Positions 1 to 7,129 of a DNA stretch of 52,703 bases are shown here, piece after piece. Position 1 is the stretch's first letter. Every line of letters begins with the position of its first letter. Made by a program: the position numbers and the translations under genes. The DNA comes from Candidatus Binatia bacterium (GTDB lineage Bacteria; Desulfobacterota; Binatia; UBA9968; JAJDTQ01). The notes under the pieces are model-generated. The model ran no database searches and was not told where the DNA came from. It was given only the letters and a program-made list of their open reading frames with translations. The stretch covers positions 1 through 52,703 of the forward strand of contig JAJDXX010000161.1 of the NCBI GenBank assembly GCA_022823055.1, in the 5' to 3' direction.

Positions 1-90
1 CCAACAGCCTGATCCGGAGCACTCCTGCCAGCAATCAATGTGTGCAGTTTTCGGTTGCCACAAATGGGAGATTTACAGTTGCCCGCTACA

Positions 91-187
91 ATTCCCGCGG
101 AAGCGGGAATCCAGGCGGGGTGGAGTGGGGCTACTGCAATGCACGCCACACCCCCCTCCACCCCTGGATTCCCGCCTTCGCGGGAAT
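91..187. repeat. Palindromic repeat element (MITE/REP-like), copy 1
   Basis: Two hairpins with identical 8-base arms (ATTCCCGC/GCGGGAAT) lie at 91-110 (loop GGAA) and 168-187 (loop CTTC). The sequence between them is itself roughly inverted (AATCCAGG near 109-116 against CCTGGATT near 163-170), so the unit can fold as one long cruciform. The same arms recur at 52618-52637. No open reading frame in it resembles a transposase. It looks like a short non-autonomous dispersed repeat. Family membership was not searched. Confidence 0.75.
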
Positions 188-306
188 GACGATTCGGGGG
201 TTTCTGCCTCATGAGCTCGGGGGTTCTGCCTCATGAGTTTTGACACAGCCTGTTCCGCGGGAATGACGATTCGAGGGTCTCTGCCTCGTGAGTTTGACAC
301 GGCCTG
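188..306. repeat. Degenerate direct repeats next to the palindromic element
   Basis: CTGCCTCATGAG occurs at 204-215 and 226-237, with a one-base variant (CTGCCTCGTGAG) at 281-292. GCGGGAATGACGATTCG occurs at 180-196 and again at 257-273. TTTTGACACAGCCTG (238-252) is followed by a close variant at 293-306, and its exact reverse complement lies at 52562-52576. The stretch looks like several partial copies of one repeat. No gene is visible in bases 1-409; the first real start codon is at 410. Confidence 0.65.
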
Positions 307-409
307 GGATGCTGGGATACAGCAACGGCCGGGCAGACCGCGGTGCTTCCCTTCCGCGGTCAACCGGAGTAGATTCCACTGCGAATTCCGAACCAGCGGG
401 AGGGAAAAC

Positions 410-1432
410 ATGTTGCCCGACATGCCACGAGACCAGCGGCTCGAGCTGCTGCGCAAGATGCTCATGATCCGGCGCGCCGAAGAGCACGTCGTCCGGTTCA
501 ACGAGGAGCACGAAGGCCTCATCCGGGGCCACTTCCACATCTACATCGGCCAGGAAGCCACCGGCGTGGGCGTGTGCGCGGCCTTGGCGCCGGAGGACTA
601 CGTCTTCAGCACCCACCGGAACCACGGCCACGTCATCGCCAAGGGCGGCGACCCCGGCAAGGTGCTCGCCGAGGTCATCGGGCGCGAGACCGGCTACTGC
701 CTGGGACGCGGCGGCACCTTCCACGTGGCGGCGCCCGACCTCAACATCCTGCATACCTCCGCCATCGTGGGCGGCAGCACGGCGCTGGCCTCCGGGGCGG
801 CGCTGGCGGCCCAGGTGCTGGAGTCCAACGCCGTGACCGTGGTCTTCTTCGGCGACGGCGCCATGGACGAGGGCGTGGCATACGAAAGCATGAACATCGC
901 CCGGCTGTGGAACCTGCCGCTGATCTTCGTGATGGAGAACAACTACCGGCGGGCCGGAAGGGTCAATAACGACCACGCGGCCGACGACCTGCCCAACATT
1001 CCCCGCGCGCTCAACCTCAAGACGGTCACGGTGAACGGCGACGACGTGGGGCAGGTGCACGACACGCTGAAGGAACTGGTGCAACGCACCCGCGCCGGCG
1101 AAGGCCCGTTCTTCGTGGAGGCGCGCACCCACCCATGGCCGGGGAACGACGGCGCCCATCCCACGCTGGTGGGCGGGGTCACGGACATCCACTGGGCCTG
1201 GGACCCGAGCCCGGTGCCCGAAAACGTGCGCTCCTGGTACGCCGAAGGCGACTGCATCCTGGCCTATGCGCGGGAGCTGGCGGATAGCGAAGGATGCGAC
1301 CGGGATACCGTCGTGCGGGTCGACGAGGAGGTACGGCGCGACGCGGATGCCGCAGCACAGTTCGCGCTGACAAGCCCGCTGCCTCCGCCGGAGGCGGCGG
1401 TCCGGTACGCGTACGCGGGAAGGGGTGAATAG
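410..1432 (+). CDS. Thiamine-diphosphate-dependent 2-oxoacid/acetoin dehydrogenase E1, alpha subunit
   Basis: The 340-residue protein is the alpha half of a heterotetrameric E1 component, which decarboxylates a 2-oxoacid or cleaves acetoin on thiamine diphosphate. The cofactor motif is clear: GDG at residues 148-150 and the closing NN at 177-178. The GHFHIYIGQEA segment near residue 40 and the HTSAIVGGS segment near 115 are also typical of the family. The reading frame is open from 233, but ATG 410 has a GGGAGGGA ribosome site and gives normal family length. The beta gene follows after 2 bp. No E2 lipoyl acyltransferase or E3 gene is adjacent, so the substrate cannot be told. Confidence 0.92.
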   Translation: MLPDMPRDQRLELLRKMLMIRRAEEHVVRFNEEHEGLIRGHFHIYIGQEATGVGVCAALAPEDYVFSTHRNHGHVIAKGGDPGKVLAEVIGRETGYCLGRGGTFHVAAPDLNILHTSAIVGGSTALASGAALAAQVLESNAVTVVFFGDGAMDEGVAYESMNIARLWNLPLIFVMENNYRRAGRVNNDHAADDLPNIPRALNLKTVTVNGDDVGQVHDTLKELVQRTRAGEGPFFVEARTHPWPGNDGAHPTLVGGVTDIHWAWDPSPVPENVRSWYAEGDCILAYARELADSEGCDRDTVVRVDEEVRRDADAAAQFALTSPLPPPEAAVRYAYAGRGE

Positions 1433-1434
1433 CC

Positions 1435-2412
1435 ATGGCGCGCGAGATGACGCTGGGAGAGGCCTTGGTCGAGGCGTTGGCCGAGGCCATGGAGCAGGAT
1501 CGGCGGGTGGTTCTCATCGGCGGCGGGCTGGTGAGCTCGGGGCCGGGCGCGCAGCGTTTCCGCTCGGTGCGCGAGCGGCACGGCAACCGCATCAAGTCCC
1601 CGCCCATCGCGGAACTGGGCTATTGCGGCATCGCCGCGGGCGCGGCCATGGCCGGGTTGCGGCCGCTGGTGGACATCGGCACCGCGACCTTCTCGTACGA
1701 GGCGATCCCGCAGATCAACAACGAGGCCGCCATCGCCTACTCCAACTCCGGCGGCCGGACCAACGCGCCGGTCACCTACTTCATGCGCTACGGCATCCGC
1801 GGCGGCGGCGGGGTGCAGCACTCCGGCAGCCCGCAGCCCTGGTACTGGAACACGCCGGGCCTGCAGGTGGCCATGCCCGCCACCCCGGCGGACGCGAAGG
1901 GGCTGCTACGGAACGCGCTGCTGAAGAGCCAGGACCCCACCATCTTCATGGCCCACGAGCGGCTGCTGGGCGAGCGCGGCTCGGTACCCGACGGCGCGCA
2001 CGACACCGAGTTCGGCAAGGCCACTGTGGCGCGGGAAGGCAGCGACGTCACCATCGTGGCTTCCGGGGTGCAGGTGCCCCGGGCGATGGCGGCGGCCGAG
2101 GCGCTGGCCAAGGACGGCATCTCTGCGGAGGTGGTGGACCCGCGGACGCTGGAACCGCTGGACACCGACACCCTGCTGGCGTCGGTGCGCAAGACCGGCC
2201 GCCTGGTGGTCACCGACGAAAGCCACGACAACTGCGGCGTCGCCGCCAATATCGCCGCGCTGATGGCGGACCTGGCCTTCGACAGCCTGAAGGCGCCCAT
2301 CAAGCGGGTCGCCATTCCGCACGTGCCGATCCCGTTCGCGGTGCCGCTGGAAGATTACGTGACGCCCACCGCGAGTCGGATCGCGGAGGCTGCCCGGGCC
2401 GTGATGGGATAG
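1435..2412 (+). CDS. Thiamine-diphosphate-dependent dehydrogenase E1, beta subunit
   Basis: The 325-residue protein has the pyrimidine-binding transketolase domain in its N-terminal half (typical GYCGIAAGAAMAG and the EAIPQINNEAA segment) and the transketolase C-terminal domain after about residue 190 (VDPRTLEPLDTDTLLASV, DESHDNCGVAANIAA). It pairs with the alpha subunit encoded 2 bp upstream, so the two are almost certainly translated together. Length is normal for PdhB/AcoB-type subunits. The C-terminal PHVPIPFAVPLEDY segment is the usual end of this family. Substrate is not determined because no E2 gene is near. Confidence 0.92.
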   Translation: MAREMTLGEALVEALAEAMEQDRRVVLIGGGLVSSGPGAQRFRSVRERHGNRIKSPPIAELGYCGIAAGAAMAGLRPLVDIGTATFSYEAIPQINNEAAIAYSNSGGRTNAPVTYFMRYGIRGGGGVQHSGSPQPWYWNTPGLQVAMPATPADAKGLLRNALLKSQDPTIFMAHERLLGERGSVPDGAHDTEFGKATVAREGSDVTIVASGVQVPRAMAAAEALAKDGISAEVVDPRTLEPLDTDTLLASVRKTGRLVVTDESHDNCGVAANIAALMADLAFDSLKAPIKRVAIPHVPIPFAVPLEDYVTPTASRIAEAARAVMG

Positions 2413-2444
2413 AGCTGACGAATCGGTCGGCGTCCTTCGACGTC

Positions 2445-2462
2445 GCGCCGCTGACGCGGCGC
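2445..2462. terminator. Hairpin between convergent genes
   Basis: A perfect 7-bp stem (GCGCCGC/GCGGCGC) with a TGAC loop sits between the end of the E1 beta gene and the convergent creatininase gene. There is no T-run on either side, so it is only a possible bidirectional terminator. The rest of the 122-bp gap shows nothing else. Confidence 0.4.
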
Positions 2463-2534
2463 TACGCCTGGCCTGATGACGGGCTTGGGACGACGGTCCC
2501 GGGAGCGGTTTCCTGTTCGGGTTCCTCCACTCTC

Positions 2535-3287
2535 CTATTCGGTTTCCCGGTACTCCCGCGCGAACGCACACAACCGCTCTACGGCCAACTCGAACAGTTC
2601 GCCGCCCTTCTCCTTGCTGGCGAGGGTCGGGTCGCCCATGACGCCCGACGGCGACAGGTCCTCGCGCGGCGTCTGGACGTAGCCTCCGACTTTGCTGACG
2701 AATGGCGGTGCCTGAGGCCCAAGATGCGTCACCAGGCTGCCCTGTGCGCACAGCTCCTCGCGTAGGTGCAGGTTCATGGAGGTTTCCACCGCCCCAGCGT
2801 GGCCGACGCGGGCGCCGGGCATCTTCTCGTCCGGGAACAACCGGCCCATGTCCTTGTCCACCAAGCCGAACCAGTTCAGCACCACGACGCGGATCCCCTC
2901 CTCGTCCTGGAGCGCCGCCACCGTCGAGCGCGACAGCGCCACCTGGCCGCCGTGGCCGTTCAGCAGCGCGATGCGCGTGAAGCCGTGCCGGTGCACCGAG
3001 CGCACGATCTCGCGGATCAGCGCCATCCAGGTGCCCGCCGTCAGACTGATGCTGCCGGAAAAGTTCTTGTTGCTCGGCGTGAAGCCGAAAGGCACCGTCG
3101 GCCCCACCAGGATTTCCGTATCCCGCCGCGCGGCTGCCCTGGCGATCTCCTGCGAAATGAACGCGTCGGTGTCCAGCGGCAGGTGATGCCCATGCTGCTC
3201 GATGACCCCCACCGGGACGATAACCACGCACCCCTTCTCCGCGCATTCCTTGATCCGCGGCCAGCTCAGCTCTTGCCATATGGGCAT
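2535..3287 (-). CDS. Creatininase-family amidohydrolase
   Basis: The 250-residue protein belongs to the creatininase/MftE metal-dependent amidohydrolase fold, which opens lactam or amide bonds. Visible family motifs are PVGVIEQHGHHLPLDTD (residues 25-41, metal ligands E30, H32, D41), NGHGG at 109-113, and HAGAVETS at 162-169 with Glu167 as the expected ligand. ATG 3287 is preceded by AGGAGG and is preferred over the ATG 45 bases upstream. It converges with the E1 beta gene and stands alone. The exact substrate (creatinine, a mycofactocin-like peptide or another cyclic amide) cannot be assigned. Confidence 0.87.
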   Translation of the reverse strand: MPIWQELSWPRIKECAEKGCVVIVPVGVIEQHGHHLPLDTDAFISQEIARAAARRDTEILVGPTVPFGFTPSNKNFSGSISLTAGTWMALIREIVRSVHRHGFTRIALLNGHGGQVALSRSTVAALQDEEGIRVVVLNWFGLVDKDMGRLFPDEKMPGARVGHAGAVETSMNLHLREELCAQGSLVTHLGPQAPPFVSKVGGYVQTPREDLSPSGVMGDPTLASKEKGGELFELAVERLCAFAREYRETE

Positions 3288-3342
3288 GACGTCCTCCTGA
3301 CGGTTGACGGCGCTTCCCGTCGATCGGGGCATTCAGACCGCG

Positions 3343-3657
3343 CTACGACTTCCTTGTCGTACCCTGGCGGCGCGAGCCTTCCCGCATCGGCGCGTTCGCT
3401 TCCGCGGACTGGCCGGTGACCCACTCCATCATCAGCCGTTTGATCTGTGTCTGATAGGGCACCTCGTGCAGGTTCGCCTTGGCCTTGAACGCCTCCAGCA
3501 GGTTCTCCGGCACCTTGAGGCTGATCAGCCGGCTTCCCCTGCGCGCCGCGGGCGAATGGAGCCTGCGAAACTCATCGAGAAACCGCAGGATGTCCTCGGG
3601 CTTCATCCCCTTGCACTGCTCCAGGTACTCCTTCGAGAAGTACTGCACGGGTCTCAT
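3343..3657 (-). CDS. Ribbon-helix-helix (CopG/BrnA-like) antitoxin-type protein
   Basis: A 104-residue protein. Residues about 43-81 (RLISLKVPENLLEAF, then PYQTQIKRLMMEWV) look like a ribbon-helix-helix DNA-binding domain of the CopG/BrnA antitoxin type, in which a short beta strand (LISLKV) reads DNA. The N-terminal part (YFSKEYLEQCKGMKPEDI) is a helical extension seen in such antitoxins. Its start overlaps the end of the upstream nucleotidyltransferase gene by 4 bp, so the two are translationally coupled. The likely role is antitoxin and repressor of the pair; this is inference from fold and gene order. Confidence 0.7.
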   Translation of the reverse strand: MRPVQYFSKEYLEQCKGMKPEDILRFLDEFRRLHSPAARRGSRLISLKVPENLLEAFKAKANLHEVPYQTQIKRLMMEWVTGQSAEANAPMREGSRRQGTTRKS

Positions 3658-4118
3658 GAGGCGATGCTCCTCAACGCCTTGATGTCCTCGAGATCCTGTG
3701 GCCGGCCGCTCTTCTCCTTCATCCGAATCAAGTCGTGAACCGCCACCACGGGCAACCGGAACCCTCCCATCGGCAGCATGTCCACCTGCATCCCCGACAG
3801 ATCCTCGGTGATGATGATGTCCACCATCTCGGTGGGGTTCGCCGAATTGACGAAGCTCCAGGCAATGAGATTCCGGTTGCGGATGTACTCTTCCCGGAAA
3901 TCGAACACTTCCTCCGCCTTCAGCGGCAGTCGGGGCTGCAATCCCATGCGCTTCAGCGCCGATTCCGCGGCCGTGAAATTCTCACGGGACAACGCGAGCA
4001 CCAAGTCCAGGTCAAGAGTGCCCCGCACCGCGCCGTGCAGTGCGACCGCATGCCCGCCGGCGATGGCGAAGCGGACCCTGGCTTGCCGGAGAGCGGTGAC
4101 GACGCGCTCAATGAACAT
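3654..4118 (-). CDS. Small nucleotidyltransferase (AbiEii/MNT-like)
   Basis: The 154-residue protein has the minimal nucleotidyltransferase signature: Gly21-Gly22 followed by HAVALHGAVRGTLDLDL, with the catalytic aspartates at residues 36 and 38. The remainder (VHDLIRMKEKSGRPQDLEDI near the C-terminus) is the usual helical end of this family. Such proteins modify a target by transferring a nucleotide and are frequent toxin-antitoxin partners. It is first in a two-gene unit with the ribbon-helix-helix protein (4-bp overlap). There is no Shine-Dalgarno sequence before ATG 4118. An alternative is a housekeeping sugar or aminoglycoside nucleotidyltransferase; which member of the pair would be toxic is not known. 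Confidence 0.75.
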   Translation of the reverse strand: MFIERVVTALRQARVRFAIAGGHAVALHGAVRGTLDLDLVLALSRENFTAAESALKRMGLQPRLPLKAEEVFDFREEYIRNRNLIAWSFVNSANPTEMVDIIITEDLSGMQVDMLPMGGFRLPVVAVHDLIRMKEKSGRPQDLEDIKALRSIAS

Positions 4119-4125
4119 GCTGCGG

Positions 4126-4144
4126 TATATATCAAATATATATC
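4126..4144 (-). promoter_or_regulatory. AT-rich direct repeat, candidate promoter/operator of the nucleotidyltransferase pair
   Basis: TATATATC at 4126-4133 and 4137-4144 is a perfect 8-base direct repeat separated by AAA, immediately upstream of ATG 4118. It stands out in GC-rich surroundings. It resembles a -10 box placed so close to the start that the mRNA would be leaderless or nearly so, which fits the missing ribosome site. Repeated half-sites are what a ribbon-helix-helix dimer pair would bind, so autoregulation is plausible. Confidence 0.5.
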
Positions 4145-4209
4145 TCAGCCGGAAGAGGCCGTCTGCCTGAAGGGCGGACGGCCGTGATCACGGATCCGCT
4201 TCGCCGAAA

Positions 4210-4227
4210 CGAGGGCATCCGCCCTCG
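4210..4227 (-). terminator. Hairpin after the alcohol dehydrogenase gene
   Basis: A 7-bp perfect stem (CGAGGGC/GCCCTCG, loop ATCC) starts 34 bp beyond the stop codon of the minus-strand dehydrogenase gene and is followed on that strand by GTTTCGG, a weak T-rich tail. It is a candidate terminator. The rest of 4145-4261 holds only a short palindrome (CCGTGATCACGG). Confidence 0.4.
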
Positions 4228-4261
4228 CTTCAGGCTTCTCGGTTGACGTTCTCCGCGGCCC

Positions 4262-5278
4262 TCAATCCAGCACGAACACGCACTTGCCGGTGGTGGCGCT
4301 GTCGAAGACGCGGAACGCTTCCACTGCGTCGTCGAGGGCGAAGCGGTGGGTGACGAGGTCGTCCACCGGGACGTTCTCTTCCACCATGAAGCGGCAGATC
4401 TCGATCAGCTCGGACTTGTTGAAGGTCCACGAGCCGATGATGGTGGCCACCTTGAAGATGACGTCGTCGCGAAAGTTGATGGTGGACGGGGGGCCCATGC
4501 CCACGTAGCAGCAACGCCCGAAGGTGCGCATGGCCTTGAGGATCTGGCTGCGGCATTCCGGGTTGCCGGAGGTCTCCAGCGCCGCCGTCGCCCCCAGGCC
4601 GCCGGTCAACTCCTTGATGGCTTCCACGGGGTCGGTGTCGGCGGCGTTGATGACATGGTCCGCGCCGTAACCGCGCGCCAGTTCAAGCCGCTCCGGCACC
4701 ACGTCGACGGCGATGACCTTGGCCCCCATGTACTTCGCACACATCGTCCCGCTCAGACCCACCGGCCCTTGGCCGAAGATGGACACCACGTCGCCGCCGG
4801 CGATGTTGATCTTCTTGAGGCCGTTCCAGGCCGTGCCGGTGCCGCAGGAGATGGCCGCGCCGGCCTCGAAGGACAGCTCCTCGGGGAGATGGATCAGCAG
4901 GCGCGAGGGCACCAGGATGTAGTCCGCGTTGGCGCCGTGGGCGTCCACGCCGCCGAAGGTCACGTGGCCGTGGGGACAGGCCTGCTCGAATCCCATGGAG
5001 CAGATCTCGCAGATGCCGCAGCCCTCGTAGTGGTGCACCACTACCCGGTCGCCCACCTTCAGACCGGCCGGGGCGCCGGCGCCCAGCTCCGCGATGACGC
5101 CGCAGGGCTCGTGGCCGGTGATGGCGTCGATGGCCACGGTACCGCGGTAACGGTGCAGGTCGGTGCCGCACATGCCCGAGGCGCGGATCTTCACCACCGC
5201 CTGGCCGGGTCCCGCATGGGGGTCTGGAAACTCCCGTATCTCGCACTCTCGGTTGCCGTTGAACATCACGCCGCGCAT
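4262..5278 (-). CDS. Zinc-dependent alcohol dehydrogenase (MDR superfamily)
   Basis: The 338-residue protein is a medium-chain zinc alcohol/polyol dehydrogenase oxidising an alcohol with NAD(P). Catalytic zinc ligands are Cys37 (MCGTD), His56-Glu57 (GHEP) and probably Cys145. The structural zinc lobe has Cys87, Cys90, Cys93 and Cys101. The Rossmann motif is GQGPVG at 169-174. ATG 5278 has an AGGAG site 9 bp upstream. Length and domain order are normal. The substrate cannot be deduced; the gene stands alone on its strand between a toxin-antitoxin-like pair and a plus-strand catabolic run. The 244 bp upstream (5279-5522) show no other gene. Confidence 0.9.
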   Translation of the reverse strand: MRGVMFNGNRECEIREFPDPHAGPGQAVVKIRASGMCGTDLHRYRGTVAIDAITGHEPCGVIAELGAGAPAGLKVGDRVVVHHYEGCGICEICSMGFEQACPHGHVTFGGVDAHGANADYILVPSRLLIHLPEELSFEAGAAISCGTGTAWNGLKKINIAGGDVVSIFGQGPVGLSGTMCAKYMGAKVIAVDVVPERLELARGYGADHVINAADTDPVEAIKELTGGLGATAALETSGNPECRSQILKAMRTFGRCCYVGMGPPSTINFRDDVIFKVATIIGSWTFNKSELIEICRFMVEENVPVDDLVTHRFALDDAVEAFRVFDSATTGKCVFVLD

Positions 5279-5522
5279 GGGATTTCTCCTGTCTCCTCAC
5301 AAGGATTTGCCTAACGCCCGTATCACGGGGCCGGGCGGCAGGGCAACCGTAGTGGCAGAATGGCGGAGGGGGCGGGATGACGCGGCGGGGCCGCCGGGGC
5401 CGTGGGTCAAGGCGGTGGTCCGGGCCGGGCGGGCGGCATCGCCGCGCATCTGTCTACGGCGGGCGCTTTGTGGTATTGCGTTGGGTGCCCGACGGCACAG
5501 TTTGAGAGACAGGAGGTCGCCC

Positions 5523-5855
5523 ATGGAATTCGCGAGTCTTGCGGACAAGGCGGAGACAGGGCAACGGTTTACGCGGCTCTTCGGAACGGAGAAGTCCTGC
5601 ACCTGGATGCTTCATTTCAAGCCCGGCGACCACACGGACATGCACTTTCACGCGGAGCCGGAGACCTTTCTGGTGGTGGAAGGAAAGGCCAGCGTCAAGG
5701 ACATCAACGGGGGCGAACGCATCATCGAGCAGGGTGAAGTGGTCTTCTTCCCGGCCAAGGACTACTACCAGATCACCAACGTGGGCACGGGCCGTCTGCT
5801 TCTCTACGGCAACCGCCCCGAACCCTTCGGCGGGGTCCACGTCACCGCGAAATAG
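5523..5855 (+). CDS. Small single-domain cupin protein
   Basis: The 110-residue protein is one conserved beta-barrel cupin (cupin_2 type). The first cupin motif is intact: GDHTDMHFHAEPETFLVVEG, with two His and one Glu as metal ligands. The second motif (PAKDYYQITN) has Tyr where the fourth ligand His usually stands, so metal binding may be altered or absent. ATG 5523 has a CAGGAGG site and fixes the start within a longer open frame. It is first in a plus-strand catabolic run. Function is unknown; family members include dioxygenases, isomerases and ligand-binding proteins. Confidence 0.82.
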   Translation: MEFASLADKAETGQRFTRLFGTEKSCTWMLHFKPGDHTDMHFHAEPETFLVVEGKASVKDINGGERIIEQGEVVFFPAKDYYQITNVGTGRLLLYGNRPEPFGGVHVTAK

Positions 5856-5863
5856 CTGCCGTT

Positions 5864-5894
5864 TGCTGTCGTTACGCACGGACGGACGACAGCA
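5864..5894 (+). terminator. Strong hairpin after the cupin gene
   Basis: A perfect 9-bp stem (TGCTGTCGT/ACGACAGCA) with a 13-base loop begins 8 bp after the cupin stop codon. There is no following T-run, so it may be a factor-dependent terminator or an mRNA-stabilising structure rather than a classical intrinsic terminator. Confidence 0.45.
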
Positions 5895-5967
5895 CGTCGG
5901 GGTCAAACCTTGGAGCTCGTAACTCCTTGACCTCGTTTTGAATTTTCGACATTAGCGGAGAGCGGTC

Positions 5968-6720
5968 ATGGCGAACGAGAGTGCATCTTCAGAAGCGCAA
6001 TACCTCGTCGGCTCGGTCTGGCCCACCAACCGGACCGGCGTGCTCGGGGACCAGGAGCTGGATCCGAAGCTGCCGCCCAGCATCCGCTTCGCGCATCGGA
6101 GCATGGAGTTCACGCAGGGGACTCAGGACGAGTTCCGGGCGGCCATGCCCGGCTACGAGGCCAAGGCGGCGGAACTGGCCGCTCTCGAGCCGGACCTGAT
6201 CCGGGTCATCGGCGCGCCGCCGTTCATGCTCCTGGGATACGAGGGAGAGAGCGCCACCATCCGTTCCTGGGAGGAGCGCTACGGCGTACCGATGCTCACC
6301 TCGGGAATGAACCACGTGTGTGCGTTCCGCACCCTGGGGGTACGGCGCATCGTGGGCGCCAGCTATTTTCCCGCGCATCTGAACGACCTGTTCCGCCGGT
6401 ACCTCACCGACGCCGGCTTCGAGATGCTGGGCATGGACGGCATCGACGTGCCGTTCGCCGACGTCCCCAACGTGCCGGCCGCCGAGCTCCACCGGCAGCT
6501 TATGGAGATGTTCGCCCGGCATCCGGGCGGCGAATGCCTCTACATGCTGGGGTCGGCGTGGAAAGCCCTGGACATCATCGAGCCGCTGGAGGCGGACCTG
6601 TGCGTGCCCGTGGTGTACGCGCCGCCGGCGCGCTGCTGGGAGACGCAGATGCGCCTGGGCGTGCGCCAGCCCATTCCCGGCTATGGGCGGCTGCTGGCGG
6701 AGATGCCGGAACCGCGTTAA
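5968..6720 (+). CDS. Asp/Glu racemase-fold protein of the maleate isomerase/arylmalonate decarboxylase group
   Basis: The 250-residue protein has the layout of the AMDase/maleate isomerase family: an N-terminal GSVWPTNRTG segment, a mid-protein TSGMNHVCAFRTLGVRRI segment, and a C-terminal LCVPVVYAPPARCWETQM region matching the usual 'PVVTSNQALLW' block. Family enzymes use cysteines after beta strands in each half. At both expected places this protein has glycine (G82 in VIGAPPF, G195 in YMLGSAW). It may therefore be catalytically different or inactive. The downstream ABM gene follows after 29 bp. Confidence 0.78.
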   Translation: MANESASSEAQYLVGSVWPTNRTGVLGDQELDPKLPPSIRFAHRSMEFTQGTQDEFRAAMPGYEAKAAELAALEPDLIRVIGAPPFMLLGYEGESATIRSWEERYGVPMLTSGMNHVCAFRTLGVRRIVGASYFPAHLNDLFRRYLTDAGFEMLGMDGIDVPFADVPNVPAAELHRQLMEMFARHPGGECLYMLGSAWKALDIIEPLEADLCVPVVYAPPARCWETQMRLGVRQPIPGYGRLLAEMPEPR

Positions 6721-6749
6721 AACCCATTCACACCAACGAGGAGGAGCCA

Positions 6750-7040
6750 ATGTCTCTTAGACTCATCGTCACCATCAATGCCGTCGAGGGGAAGGGCGCG
6801 GAGCTGGCCGACGCGTACCGGAGCCGCTGCGAGGAAGTCATGAAGGAGCCGGGGTGCGAGCAGTTCGAGGTGTTCCGCAGCGTGGTGAACCCGGACAAGA
6901 TGGTGATCATCGAGCGTTGGGTGGACCAGGCGGCCCTGGACGTGCACGCGCAGGTGAACACCACGCGGCCGCCGCTCAAGCCCGAGCTTCGCGCCGGCGC
7001 CACCGAGCGCGAGGACTACGAGTACAACCGCACACGCTAG
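6750..7040 (+). CDS. Antibiotic biosynthesis monooxygenase (ABM) domain protein
   Basis: The 96-residue protein fits the dimeric alpha-beta barrel ABM/YgiN fold: an N-terminal strand LRLIVTINAV, a helix rich in acidic and basic residues, the CEQFEVFRSVVNPDKMVIIERW core, and the helix around VHAQVN. Members are cofactor-free oxygenases or act on quinones or heme, but many have no known substrate. ATG 6750 has a GAGGAGGAG site. It sits between the racemase-fold gene and the CoA-transferase gene. A second ABM-type gene lies at 25092-25379. Confidence 0.85.
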   Translation: MSLRLIVTINAVEGKGAELADAYRSRCEEVMKEPGCEQFEVFRSVVNPDKMVIIERWVDQAALDVHAQVNTTRPPLKPELRAGATEREDYEYNRTR

Positions 7041-7129
7041 TGACCCTTCGGGGGGGTCCCGTCTCCAATGAAACACACTCCGGGCAGCGCGGGCGGTGCC
7101 CCGCTCCCCGGCAGGAAAGGTCGCCGTCC

